Assembly: GCA_019420085.1 (NCBI GenBank)
Contig: JAHZHV010000188.1
Location: forward strand, 1 to 7,128
Length of the DNA: 7,128 bases
Source of the DNA: Christensenella sp.
GTDB lineage: Bacteria > Bacillota > Clostridia > Christensenellales > Maliibacteriaceae
Direction of reading: 5' to 3'
Under the pieces are notes generated by a model, which was not told the origin of the DNA, did not search any database, and saw only the letters and a list, made by a program, of their open reading frames with translations. Every line of letters starts with the position of its first letter. The first letter of the stretch is position 1. This document shows positions 1 to 6,700 of this stretch, one piece after another. Both the position numbers and the translations under genes were made by a program.

Positions 1-59
1 GCGCGTATGTGACGGATATCATCGCACGCATGCAGCTGCCGCTGACGCAGGAGGAATAA
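1..59 (+). CDS. C-terminal end of an unidentified upstream gene (partial)
   Basis: The frame with codons starting at position 3 is open from the window edge to a TAA at 57-59. It gives a C-terminus reading AYVTDIIARMQLPLTQEE. Its last codons contain the GGAGG used by the following gene, and only 7 nt separate its stop from that start, so the two are almost certainly cotranscribed. Eighteen residues are too few to assign a family. From the pathway formed by the next three genes, a methylthioinosine/methylthioadenosine phosphorylase would be the missing step and is the natural guess. That is an inference from context, not from the residues themselves. Confidence 0.6.
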   Translation, partial: AYVTDIIARMQLPLTQEE

Positions 60-66
60 AATCATT

Positions 67-1365
67 ATGACGCTGTATTTAACCCATGCGGATATTCTGA
101 CGCAGGAGGAAGGCGTGTACCGCACGCTGCACGATGCGTGCATTGGCGTGCGCGGCGGGCGCATTGTGTTCCTGGGGGAAAAGGCGCCGCAGGAGGATGG
201 GGCGCAGTACCGCGATTTTTCGGGGAAGCTGCTCATCCCCGGGCTTGTCAACGCCCACTGCCACAGCCCCATGACGCTGCTGCGCGGGCTTGGAAGCGAC
301 CAGCCGCTTGATACGTGGCTTTACGACTACATGTTCCCCACGGAGGACCGCCTGCGCCCGCAGGACATCCGCGCCGGCAGCGCGCTGGCGATTCTGGAAA
401 TGCTGGCCTGCGGCACGACGAGCTTTTCGGACATGTATTTTATGTGCGACGAGACGATCGAAGCGTGTATTCAGGCCGGGATCAAGGCCAATATTGCGCG
501 GCCGGTGCAGTGCTTTGATGAATCGGAACGCTATGAGGATAACACGCGTGCAAAGGAATCGATCGCGCTGTTTAAGCGCTGGCACGGCGCGCAGGACGGG
601 CGCATCCGCGTGGATTTTTCCATCCATGCCGAGTATACATGCACCGAACAGGTGGCGCGCGGGTACTGTGAGGACTGCCAAAAGTACGGCGCTTCGCTGC
701 ACATCCATTTAAGCGAGACGAAAAAGGAACACCAGGCGTGTCTGGCGCGCTACGGCGTGACGCCTGCGCAGTGGTTTGCGCGCGCCGGCGCGTTTGCAAG
801 TCCCGTCATGGCGGCGCATGGCGTGTATGTCACGGCGCAGGATATCGAGCTGCTTGCCGCGCACGGGGCAACGGTCATGCACAACCCCACCAGCAACATG
901 AAGCTTGGCAGCGGCTTTTGCCCGGTGCAAAAGCTGCTTGACGCAGGCGTCAACGTTTGCCTCGGCACCGACGGCGCCGCCAGCAACAACAACTTAAACA
1001 TGCTGGAGGAGCTGCATCTTGCAAGCGTCATTCACAACGGATTTGCCTGTGATGCGCAGGTCATGCCGCCGCGTACCACGTTTGCCATGGCCACGCAAAA
1101 CGGCGCGCGTATGCAGGGAAGACCCGATACGGGCACACTGTGCGTGGGAAAATGCGCGGATATCGTCGCGATCGACCTTGGCGCGCCGCATCTTTTTCCG
1201 CGGCTTGACGATATGGCGCTTCTTTGCTACAGCGTGCAGGCAAGCGACGTGTGCATGACGATGGTCGACGGATGCATCCTGTATGAAAACGGCGCCTACT
1301 ATACGCTGGACAGGGAAAAAATCCTGCATGACGCAAAAGAAAGCGCCGCGTATCTTTTCGGATGA
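67..1365 (+). CDS. mtaD: 5'-methylthioadenosine / S-adenosylhomocysteine deaminase (amidohydrolase)
   Basis: A cytoplasmic metal-dependent deaminase of 432 aa, the usual length for the MtaD branch of the amidohydrolase superfamily, which converts MTA to methylthioinosine and SAH to S-inosylhomocysteine. Seen in the sequence: a short N-terminal beta domain with GGRIVFLG, then PGLVNAHCH with metal ligands His64 and His66 followed by MTLLRG. Next come HIHLSE (His214, Glu217), AAHGVYV (His251), HNPTSNMKLGSG, and LGTDGAASNN with the metal/catalytic Asp302. All core active-site elements are intact. The ATG at 67 is preceded by GGAGG about 12 nt upstream, inside the previous gene, and it gives the expected family N-terminus. 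It is followed after 19 nt by an mtnA-like gene and then an aldolase, which favours MTA over SAH or guanine as the physiological substrate. The family assignment is firm; the exact substrate is inferred. Confidence 0.9.
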   Translation: MTLYLTHADILTQEEGVYRTLHDACIGVRGGRIVFLGEKAPQEDGAQYRDFSGKLLIPGLVNAHCHSPMTLLRGLGSDQPLDTWLYDYMFPTEDRLRPQDIRAGSALAILEMLACGTTSFSDMYFMCDETIEACIQAGIKANIARPVQCFDESERYEDNTRAKESIALFKRWHGAQDGRIRVDFSIHAEYTCTEQVARGYCEDCQKYGASLHIHLSETKKEHQACLARYGVTPAQWFARAGAFASPVMAAHGVYVTAQDIELLAAHGATVMHNPTSNMKLGSGFCPVQKLLDAGVNVCLGTDGAASNNNLNMLEELHLASVIHNGFACDAQVMPPRTTFAMATQNGARMQGRPDTGTLCVGKCADIVAIDLGAPHLFPRLDDMALLCYSVQASDVCMTMVDGCILYENGAYYTLDREKILHDAKESAAYLFG

Positions 1366-1372
1366 GCAAAAA

Positions 1373-1379
1373 GGGGGAG
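1373..1379 (+). promoter_or_regulatory. Ribosome binding site that fixes the mtnA-like start
   Basis: GGGGGAG lies 5 nt before the ATG at 1385. The open frame extends upstream to an in-frame ATG at 1283, but that one lies inside mtaD and would add 34 residues with no family counterpart. The site therefore decides for 1385. Confidence 0.75.
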
Positions 1380-1384
1380 TGACG

Positions 1385-2449
1385 ATGACGCGACAGGACG
1401 AAGGCCTTGCCTTTCTGCTGCGCTACGAGAATATCGCATGGTATGAAAACGGCGCGGTGCGCATTCTGGACCGGCGCGTCTACCCGCGCACGGTGCGCTT
1501 TGTCACCTGCAAGACGCACGGCGAAGTTGCGCAGGCGATTGCCGACATGGTCACGCAGTCGGCCGGGCCCTATACCGCTGCGGCGATGGGTATGGCGCTT
1601 GCCGCGTATGAATGCCGCGGCAGGACGCAGCAGGATCAGCTTGCCTTTTTGCAGCAGGCGGCCGATACGCTTGCAAATGCGCGCCCGACGACGGCGGCGC
1701 GCATGCGTCTGATTACCGGCGGGTGCCTGGCCGCCGCGCGCGGCGCGCTGCAAAAGGGCGAAGACGTACCCGATGCAATCGTGGCGCACGCCGTTGCGAC
1801 AAACGACATGCGCTATGCCAAGATCGGCGTGATTGCCGGCTATCTGGTCGACCGCTTCCCGGATCGCGGCACGGTGCTGACGCAGTGCTTCGGCGAGACG
1901 ATCGTCGGGCAGATGCTGCGCACGGCGCGCCTGCGCGGCAAGGAGGTGCGCGTCGTCTGCGCCGAGACGCGCCCGTATTTTCAGGGCGCGCGGCTGACGG
2001 CGACCGTCGCGCGCGACATGGGCTTTGATACGACCGTCATTACCGACAACATGCCCGCGTGGTACATGAAGACGCAGGGCGTGGACGTGTTTACCTGCGC
2101 GGCGGACGCCATCTGCATGGACGGCTGGGTCGTCAACAAGGTCGGCACGCTGCAGATTGCCATTGTGGCAAAGTACATGGGCGTGCCCGTCTACGTCACC
2201 GGCGCGCCGGATCGCGCGCATACGGGCATCGATACCGTGAAAATCGAAATGCGCGACCCGGATTTTGTGCTGCAGGCCATGGGCGTGAAAACCGCCGCCG
2301 ACGGGGTTAAAGGCTGGTATCCGGCCTTTGACGCCACGCCGCCGGAATTGATCGACGGCATCGTGACCGATCGGGGCATTTATGCGCCGCATGACGTCGC
2401 GCATTACTTTGACGGCGGCGCGCTCGGTGAATACGAGATGATTTTGTAA
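1385..2449 (+). CDS. mtnA: Methylthioribose-1-phosphate isomerase family protein, divergent
   Basis: A 354-aa cytoplasmic sugar-phosphate isomerase of the MtnA/eIF2B-alpha family, expected to convert methylthioribose-1-phosphate to methylthioribulose-1-phosphate. Length matches Bacillus MtnA (about 353 aa). Landmarks seen: ARPTTA (Arg100), VLTQC with the catalytic-type Cys168, AETRPYFQGARLTA (194-204), TVITDNM, CAADAI with the catalytic-type Asp241, and NKVGT (Asn251, Lys252). The C-terminal part reads WYPAFDATPPELIDGIVTDRG, like the MtnA ending. Odd points against remembered Bacillus MtnA: the phosphate-site RGAPAIG motif is replaced by SAGPYT (59-64), GADR by AADA, and KNGD by MDGW. Catalytic residues are kept while ligand-contact motifs differ, so it may be an MtnA subfamily or may use a related substrate such as another pentose-1-phosphate. 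The gap to the next gene is 25 nt, so it belongs to the same operon. Confidence 0.8.
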   Translation: MTRQDEGLAFLLRYENIAWYENGAVRILDRRVYPRTVRFVTCKTHGEVAQAIADMVTQSAGPYTAAAMGMALAAYECRGRTQQDQLAFLQQAADTLANARPTTAARMRLITGGCLAAARGALQKGEDVPDAIVAHAVATNDMRYAKIGVIAGYLVDRFPDRGTVLTQCFGETIVGQMLRTARLRGKEVRVVCAETRPYFQGARLTATVARDMGFDTTVITDNMPAWYMKTQGVDVFTCAADAICMDGWVVNKVGTLQIAIVAKYMGVPVYVTGAPDRAHTGIDTVKIEMRDPDFVLQAMGVKTAADGVKGWYPAFDATPPELIDGIVTDRGIYAPHDVAHYFDGGALGEYEMIL

Positions 2450-2474
2450 CGGACGGGGAAAGGATGCGGCAGAC

Positions 2475-3080
2475 ATGCAGATGGAAAGCCTTTGCGCGCA
2501 GATTGTGGCGCAGTCGCAGCAGGCCTATCGCGCGGGCCTTTTTGCCGGTACAAGCGGCAATATGAGCGTTTATGTGCAAAAAGAGGATCTCATGCTGATT
2601 ACGCCGTCGGGCGTGCGCTATGAATCGATGCGTCCGCAGGACATCGTCCGGATGCGTCTGGACGGCAGCGTCGTGCAGGGTACGCACGCGCCTTCGTCGG
2701 AGTGGCGCATGCACGCGGCCGTGTACCGCGCGTTTCCCGAGGTCGGCGCCGTATTTCACACGCATTCGCCGCATGCCACGGCGTTTGCCGTCGTGCGCCG
2801 GCCAATCCCGCCGGTGCTTGTGGAGATGCACTTCTTTTTGGGCGGCGCGGTGCCCTGCGCGCGCTATGCCGCGCCCGGTACGGACGCGGTGGGGGAAAAC
2901 GCCGTCGCCGTGCTGGCGCAAAAGGGCGGCTGCCTGCTGGAAAATCACGGCGTGCTGGCCGTCGGACGCGATCTTGCCCAGGCGTATCTGCGGGCGGAGT
3001 ATATTGAGGACGCGGCGAAAATCTATCTTCTGGCCAGAGGACTGGGCGAACCGGTTGTGGTCGATACGCTGGAAGCATGA
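2475..3080 (+). CDS. Class II aldolase (fuculose-1-phosphate aldolase-like), predicted methylthioribulose-1-phosphate aldolase
   Basis: A 201-aa zinc-dependent class II aldolase/adducin-fold enzyme, slightly shorter than E. coli FucA (215 aa). Seen: GTSGNMSV (25-32, phosphate-binding loop), ITPSG (42-46), PSSEW with the catalytic-type Glu76, HTHSPHA with zinc ligands His95 and His97, and ENHG with the third zinc ligand His158. Related enzymes cleave fuculose-1-P or rhamnulose-1-P, or dehydrate methylthioribulose-1-P (MtnB). Family members in DHAP-shunt organisms split methylthioribulose-1-P to DHAP and methylthioacetaldehyde. With mtaD and an mtnA-like gene directly upstream and no mtnC/D-like genes following, the aldolase role is favoured over MtnB. 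The ATG at 2475 has AAAGGA about 10 nt upstream; Met3 at 2481 is a possible alternative start. It is the last gene of the operon: a terminator hairpin follows 93 nt after the stop. The fold is certain; the substrate is inferred. Confidence 0.85.
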   Translation: MQMESLCAQIVAQSQQAYRAGLFAGTSGNMSVYVQKEDLMLITPSGVRYESMRPQDIVRMRLDGSVVQGTHAPSSEWRMHAAVYRAFPEVGAVFHTHSPHATAFAVVRRPIPPVLVEMHFFLGGAVPCARYAAPGTDAVGENAVAVLAQKGGCLLENHGVLAVGRDLAQAYLRAEYIEDAAKIYLLARGLGEPVVVDTLEA

Positions 3081-3173
3081 GAAAAAAACGACGCGCCGGG
3101 ATGCGCGGACGGACAAACGACAAAAGCGCCGGATTGTGTTTTTCCCGCATGCGGTCGCGCGGCGCATGAAAAA

Positions 3174-3207
3174 AGCCCGCTGCCTGTAAAAAAGCAGGCG
3201 GCGGGCT
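3174..3207. terminator. Rho-independent terminator of the salvage operon, probably bidirectional
   Basis: AGCCCGCTGCCTG (3174-3186) pairs with CAGGCGGCGGGCT (3195-3207) over 13 bp with a single T-G wobble and an 8-nt A-rich loop. On the plus strand it is followed by CATTTTG, a short T-run. On the minus strand the stem runs directly into six T residues (complement of 3169-3174), which is a better terminator. It ends the plus-strand operon and backs up the minus-strand one. Confidence 0.8.
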
Positions 3208-3220
3208 CATTTTGTCTGTC

Positions 3221-3237
3221 CGGCGGCTGTGCCGCCG
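3221..3237. other. Small GC hairpin between the two terminators
   Basis: CGGCGGC (3221-3227) and GCCGCCG (3231-3237) form a perfect 7-bp stem with a 3-nt loop. There is no T-run on either side, so it is not a terminator on its own. It could be chance in GC-rich DNA. Confidence 0.4.
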
Positions 3238-3272
3238 CGGGACTGCGGCGAACAAACGATGGAAAAAAGCAA

Positions 3273-3301
3273 AAACCACGCAAAATTATTTTGCGTGGTT
3301 T
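3273..3301 (-). terminator. Rho-independent terminator of the minus-strand RHH gene
   Basis: AAACCACGCAAAA (3273-3285) and TTTTGCGTGGTTT (3289-3301) form a perfect 13-bp stem with a 3-nt loop. Read on the minus strand it begins 28 nt past the RHH stop and is followed by TT, GC and six more T residues, a typical intrinsic terminator. In the plus direction it is followed by CCATGTTTTTG and may also work weakly. Confidence 0.8.
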
Positions 3302-3329
3302 CCATGTTTTTGAGGAAGAAAAGGGTACG

Positions 3330-3515
3330 TCACGTCTGCGGCGCATTGCTGCCGGTATCGATGTGAGACAGCGCAAACTGGATACATTGGTTGATCAGCT
3401 CATTCCGGCTGATATCCGTCTGTGCGGCGGCGCGATCGATTGCCTGAAGCATTTCGGACGGCAAACGGATGGAGATGACCTCTTTATCCTGTTTCTTCGG
3501 CGTAAACACGCACAT
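3330..3515 (-). CDS. Small ribbon-helix-helix (CopG/Arc-type) DNA-binding protein
   Basis: A 61-residue protein with the ribbon-helix-helix pattern: a basic N-terminus (PKKQDK), a strand EVISIRLP (12-19) whose alternate residues would enter the DNA major groove, helix 1 SEMLQAIDRAAAQT (20-33), the turn DISRNE with the conserved S-R-N helix cap, and helix 2 LINQCIQFAL (40-49). Such proteins dimerise and repress promoters, either alone or as antitoxins. No toxin-like frame lies next to it, so a stand-alone regulator is more likely. The start is set at 3515 because GGGAGGT sits 7 nt upstream; an in-frame ATG at 3575 lacks such a site and would add 20 residues with no family counterpart. It is divergent to the large surface-protein gene, whose promoter overlaps its own untranslated leader. 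The fold call is firm, the target unknown. Confidence 0.85.
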   Translation of the reverse strand: MCVFTPKKQDKEVISIRLPSEMLQAIDRAAAQTDISRNELINQCIQFALSHIDTGSNAPQT

Positions 3516-3522
3516 ACGGCGC

Positions 3523-3529
3523 ACCTCCC
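3523..3529 (-). promoter_or_regulatory. Ribosome binding site of the RHH gene
   Basis: On the minus strand GGGAGGT lies 7 nt before the ATG at 3515, near-ideal spacing. It rules out the farther upstream in-frame ATG at 3575. Confidence 0.8.
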
Positions 3530-3531
3530 TC

Positions 3532-3561
3532 TTGTCAATATTGTAGTCGCTGTGATATGAT
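3532..3561 (+). promoter_or_regulatory. Sigma-A-type promoter with extended -10, driving the surface-protein gene
   Basis: TTGTCA (3532-3537, 5 of 6 to the -35 consensus) and TATGAT (3556-3561, 5 of 6 to the -10 consensus) are 18 nt apart. TG at 3553-3554 gives an extended -10. Transcription would start near 3568, leaving a leader of about 225 nt before the ATG at 3795. The -35 is only 17 nt from the RHH start codon, so a protein bound here could affect both genes. I found no equally good minus-strand promoter for the RHH gene. Confidence 0.6.
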
Positions 3562-3566
3562 TTGTA

Positions 3567-3611
3567 TGTATTCAAAAAACGATCACAAAAATAGATTTAA
3601 AAATGAATACA
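3567..3611. repeat. Spaced inverted repeat TGTATTCA / TGAATACA
   Basis: TGTATTCA (3567-3574) and TGAATACA (3604-3611) are perfect inverted 8-mers 29 nt apart in the AT-rich divergent intergenic region, at and just after the predicted transcription start. This layout suits binding of a dimeric regulator such as the adjacent RHH protein. AT-rich DNA also yields such matches by chance. Confidence 0.4.
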
Positions 3612-3614
3612 AAA

Positions 3615-3636
3615 CTGTAAAAGACATGTTTTACAG
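3615..3636. promoter_or_regulatory. Operator-like palindrome or leader hairpin
   Basis: CTGTAAAA (3615-3622) and TTTTACAG (3629-3636) are perfect inverted 8-mers around a 6-nt centre. As DNA it resembles a dimeric-repressor operator; as RNA it would be a weak stem-loop early in the leader. No T-run follows, so it is not a terminator. Confidence 0.45.
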
Positions 3637-3780
3637 AGAGCCCCGCGTCATGAAACGCAAAAAGCGCTTCGCTTCCACGGCGTGCGGTGACGGGAAGCGC
3701 ATGGGAAAGAAACGATGCCGCCGGCGTTTCGAACGGACGGACGTATTTTTTTACACGGGATTGCAGACGAGACAAAAAAA

Positions 3781-3788
3781 GGGGGAGG
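3781..3788 (+). promoter_or_regulatory. Ribosome binding site of the surface-protein gene
   Basis: GGGGGAGG lies 6 nt before the ATG at 3795. Another ATG at 3791, in a different frame, is only 2 nt away from the site and too close. The spacing therefore selects 3795, whose frame starts with a signal peptide. Confidence 0.8.
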
Positions 3789-3794
3789 ACATGT

Positions 3795-6700
3795 ATGAGA
3801 AGCGGGAAGGAGACGGTAAAAAGGATATTGGGGTGGATTGTACTGGCTGGATTGTGTATTCCTGCCGCCATGGTGCATGCGCAGGGGTTTGCGGATGCGC
3901 CGGCATCCGCGCGCAGCATTGCCGACGCGCCCTATTTGGAGCATGCCGCAAGCGGCGTTTCGCCAAACGGTACGACGATTCACTTATTTGACTACTGGCT
4001 TACGCAGCGGGAGGATGCGGACGCATCGGACCCGACGCCCATTGACGCGGGGATCAACGACGGGCATGCGCTTCTTTTTTCCGGGAATCCGGGTTCGCGA
4101 ACGGACGATTGGAACCGGTGGACGGGAGACCGAAATCCGTATCAGGGGATTGTGCAAAACACGCTGGGCGGCGACGGCTATCCGGTGCTGAACAACCTGC
4201 AGTCACAGGAGGTTGCGGATGCGCCGGGTACGGAGTCGCTGGCGTACCTGTTCGACCCGGATATGCAGGCATCGGGCAAGAAGAGCTTTTCGGATATCCA
4301 GGGGCTGCTTCAGGTCGACGGGGACGGCTACTATTATTACGACAGCAGGCAAAACTATGCGGCGTTCTACGAGCAGAGCAACGCTTTTGTGCTGTACAAC
4401 TACCCCGGCGTGGTTTCCGGCGGCGCGTCCGGTGCGGTGGGACAGTTCTTTCCCTTCAATGCCGCCACGGCAGATGCAGAGCGTATTTACTACACGCCGC
4501 CCGGCGGCCAGACAGGCAGCTGGCATACGCTGATGAACGCATCGCGATCTACGGACGAGGTGCTCAACCACTATTTCGGTTTGCATATGTCCACGCGGTT
4601 TGTGCAGCAGTACGGCGGACATACCACGCAGGAGCGGCAGAAGGCCGTGACGTACGAGTTCTCCGGCGACGACGACGCATGGATTTTCATCGACGGCGTT
4701 CTGGTGGCGGATCTGGGCGGAATCCACGACGCCGCCTCGGTAAAGATTGATTTTTCCACGGGTGAAATCTGGTTAAACGGGGAAGAACAGGAAAAAACGC
4801 TCGGTCAGCTTCTGGGCTACGGCGATGTGACGCTGCCGGACGACACCTATCACACGCTGGACTTTTTCTATCTGGAACGCGGCAATACGGATTCCAATCT
4901 GCATCTGAAATACAATCTTGTCACCATCCCGGAAAGCAACCTCATTAAAATCGATCAGATCGGCGATCCGGTTCCCGGCGCGGAATTTACGCTGTATGCC
5001 GCCGGCGATACGGCGTACGAAAATCCGATTGCAAAGGGCGTCACGGATGAAGACGGAACGTTCCTCTTCCTGGATGAGGACGGTTTTCCCATTACGATTC
5101 AGAGCCTGTTTGAACAGTACGGGTACGGGGATGCAGACACCGGCAGCGACCTTGTGCTGGTGGAAACGGATGTGCCTGCGGGATACCGTGCCTGCGGGGA
5201 AATCGGGCTTTCCTTCTATCGGACGGCAGCCGGGGGAGTGCTGCTTTTGTCCGACAGCGCCTGGGATCACGGCGCATATGCCATGGCGAAGGTTACGGCG
5301 ACTGCGCCCAACGTCATCCGCGCGGCGGAGCATCCCGATACGAAGGTGACGCTGTCGGGCAGCGATGCGGTGGATGCGCCCGTGATGTTTGCTGTTGTAT
5401 TCCAGAAACAGGAAAGCGGCGAATGGTATCCTGTTTACGGCGATCCGCTGCAGGGCTGGACCGTGATGCCGGATGGCGCATGGAACAGTATTCTGACTGC
5501 GGCAAGGGAAAGCACGTATCTTTTTACACTGGCAAGCAGCGGCGCATATCAGGTCGAGATTGACAACCTGCCCGGCGATATCCGATCCTACTATCATATC
5601 TGCATGGATGAAGATGCGGCGCAGTATACCGTCGGATATTACTACACAAGCGCCTCGTCCCTTGCCGATGCGACGCAGGAAAATACCTGGCGCATTGACG
5701 CGGATCCCCCGCGTGATGCGGCGCAATACGCCTTGCAGCGCGTCTTTTCCATGGACCTATATGTCACGAACCTGAAAAACCAGCTGTTTGTGCAGAAGGT
5801 GGACGAACTGGGCAATCCGGTTACAGATGCGGCGTTTGACCTGTACCGCGCGCAGGATGTGACGGTGCAGGCCGACGGTACGGCGGTGATCCATGACGGC
5901 GCGCGGCCGTGCGACAGTCTGGTTACAACCCAGACGACGCAGATCCCCGGCCTTAGCGGCGGCGGCGTATTTCCCACCGACGGGCATGTGCTGGAAAATG
6001 GCGCGTATTACCTGATTGAGGCGCAGGCGCCGGCAGGATACCGCAAAAATGAAACGGCGGTGCATGTCGTCATCGAGGATACGGGCGTCTATGCCGATGC
6101 GGGACGGGCCGGCGACGGCGTCAGCGTCCTGTGCGGCGTGGGTTCTGTCATGCGAAGCATGGTGCAGTTTGCCGTGGATGACGGCGTCGATGTGACGCTG
6201 CACGACATTCGTGCGGCGGCGGCTTCCAACGTCACATACCGGGACGGCGTCATGCATTGGGAGGATGCAGACTGGGACCGGGACGTTTTGCATTTACAGT
6301 ACGCCAATGCGGCAAGTCTGCTGGATTACGGGCTGTATGAACAGACGGACGCGGCGACGATCGACGAACTGACGGTTGCCGCGCAGCAGGGATGGTCCAA
6401 GCTTTTGATTGCGCAGTGCTACCGGCATGACGACAGCGTGGATACATCGCTGAAGACCGACCTTGCCCAGCTGGGGTATACGGATATTACCGCGCTTTTT
6501 TCCGGTACGGTTACGGTGCGGGTGGCAAACCACCGCACGGGCAGCCTGCGCGTGGAAAAGACCGTTGCGGGCACGGCGGGCGAGACAGACAGAAGCTGGG
6601 ATTTTACCGTCACGCTTTCAGGACAAACGGCGGGCGGCCTTGAAGCTTCGGCCGTCAGCGGCACATACGGGGATATGACCTTTGACGCGGGTGTTGCGCA

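Larger units (their letters stand above)
3081..3329. other. Non-coding convergent junction
   Basis: This stretch separates the aldolase stop from the stop of the opposing small gene. It contains three hairpins (3174-3207, 3221-3237, 3273-3301) and no open frame with a ribosome binding site. The first 90 bases after the aldolase show nothing I can assign. Confidence 0.6.
3562..3794 (+). other. Untranslated leader of the surface-protein gene
   Basis: This stretch of over 200 nt holds no convincing gene. Its first part is strongly AT-rich (27 G+C in 3541-3640). It then turns GC-rich and contains possible stem-loops: CTGTAAAA/TTTTACAG at 3615-3636, CGCTTCC with GGAAGCG around 3668-3700, and GAAAC...GTTTC around 3708-3730. 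A run of seven T residues follows near 3745. I recognise no known riboswitch consensus. A small basic frame crosses it but has no ribosome binding site. Confidence 0.45.

Noticed and set aside
97..117. Internal GTG start in mtaD after an AGGAGG, within a 15-nt direct repeat of 42-56
   Set aside because: Starting there would remove the N-terminal strand that the family has. The repeat CTGACGCAGGAGGAA encodes TQEE in both places and is short enough to be coincidence.
1283..1384. Longer N-terminus for the mtnA-like gene
   Set aside because: It would overlap mtaD by 83 nt and add residues without family counterpart; the ATG at 1385 has a well-placed ribosome binding site.
1061..2476. A 471-codon open frame on the minus strand
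   Set aside because: It lies opposite mtaD and the mtnA-like gene, is rich in Arg, His and Ala with no domain pattern, and has no ribosome binding site. It is a by-product of GC-rich codon use.
3330..3515. RHH protein as antitoxin of a toxin-antitoxin pair
   Set aside because: No small toxin-like frame (RelE, PIN or MazF type) adjoins it on the minus strand; terminators follow directly.
3795..3881. Possible lipoprotein signal (LAGLC, Cys21)
   Set aside because: The residue before the Cys is Leu rather than Gly, Ala or Ser, and a good V-H-A signal peptidase I site follows at residue 29.
3557..3991. A basic plus-strand open frame of 144 codons through the leader
   Set aside because: Its start lies within the predicted -10 region, it has no ribosome binding site there, and it overlaps the signal-peptide frame of the large gene, which has the better start.
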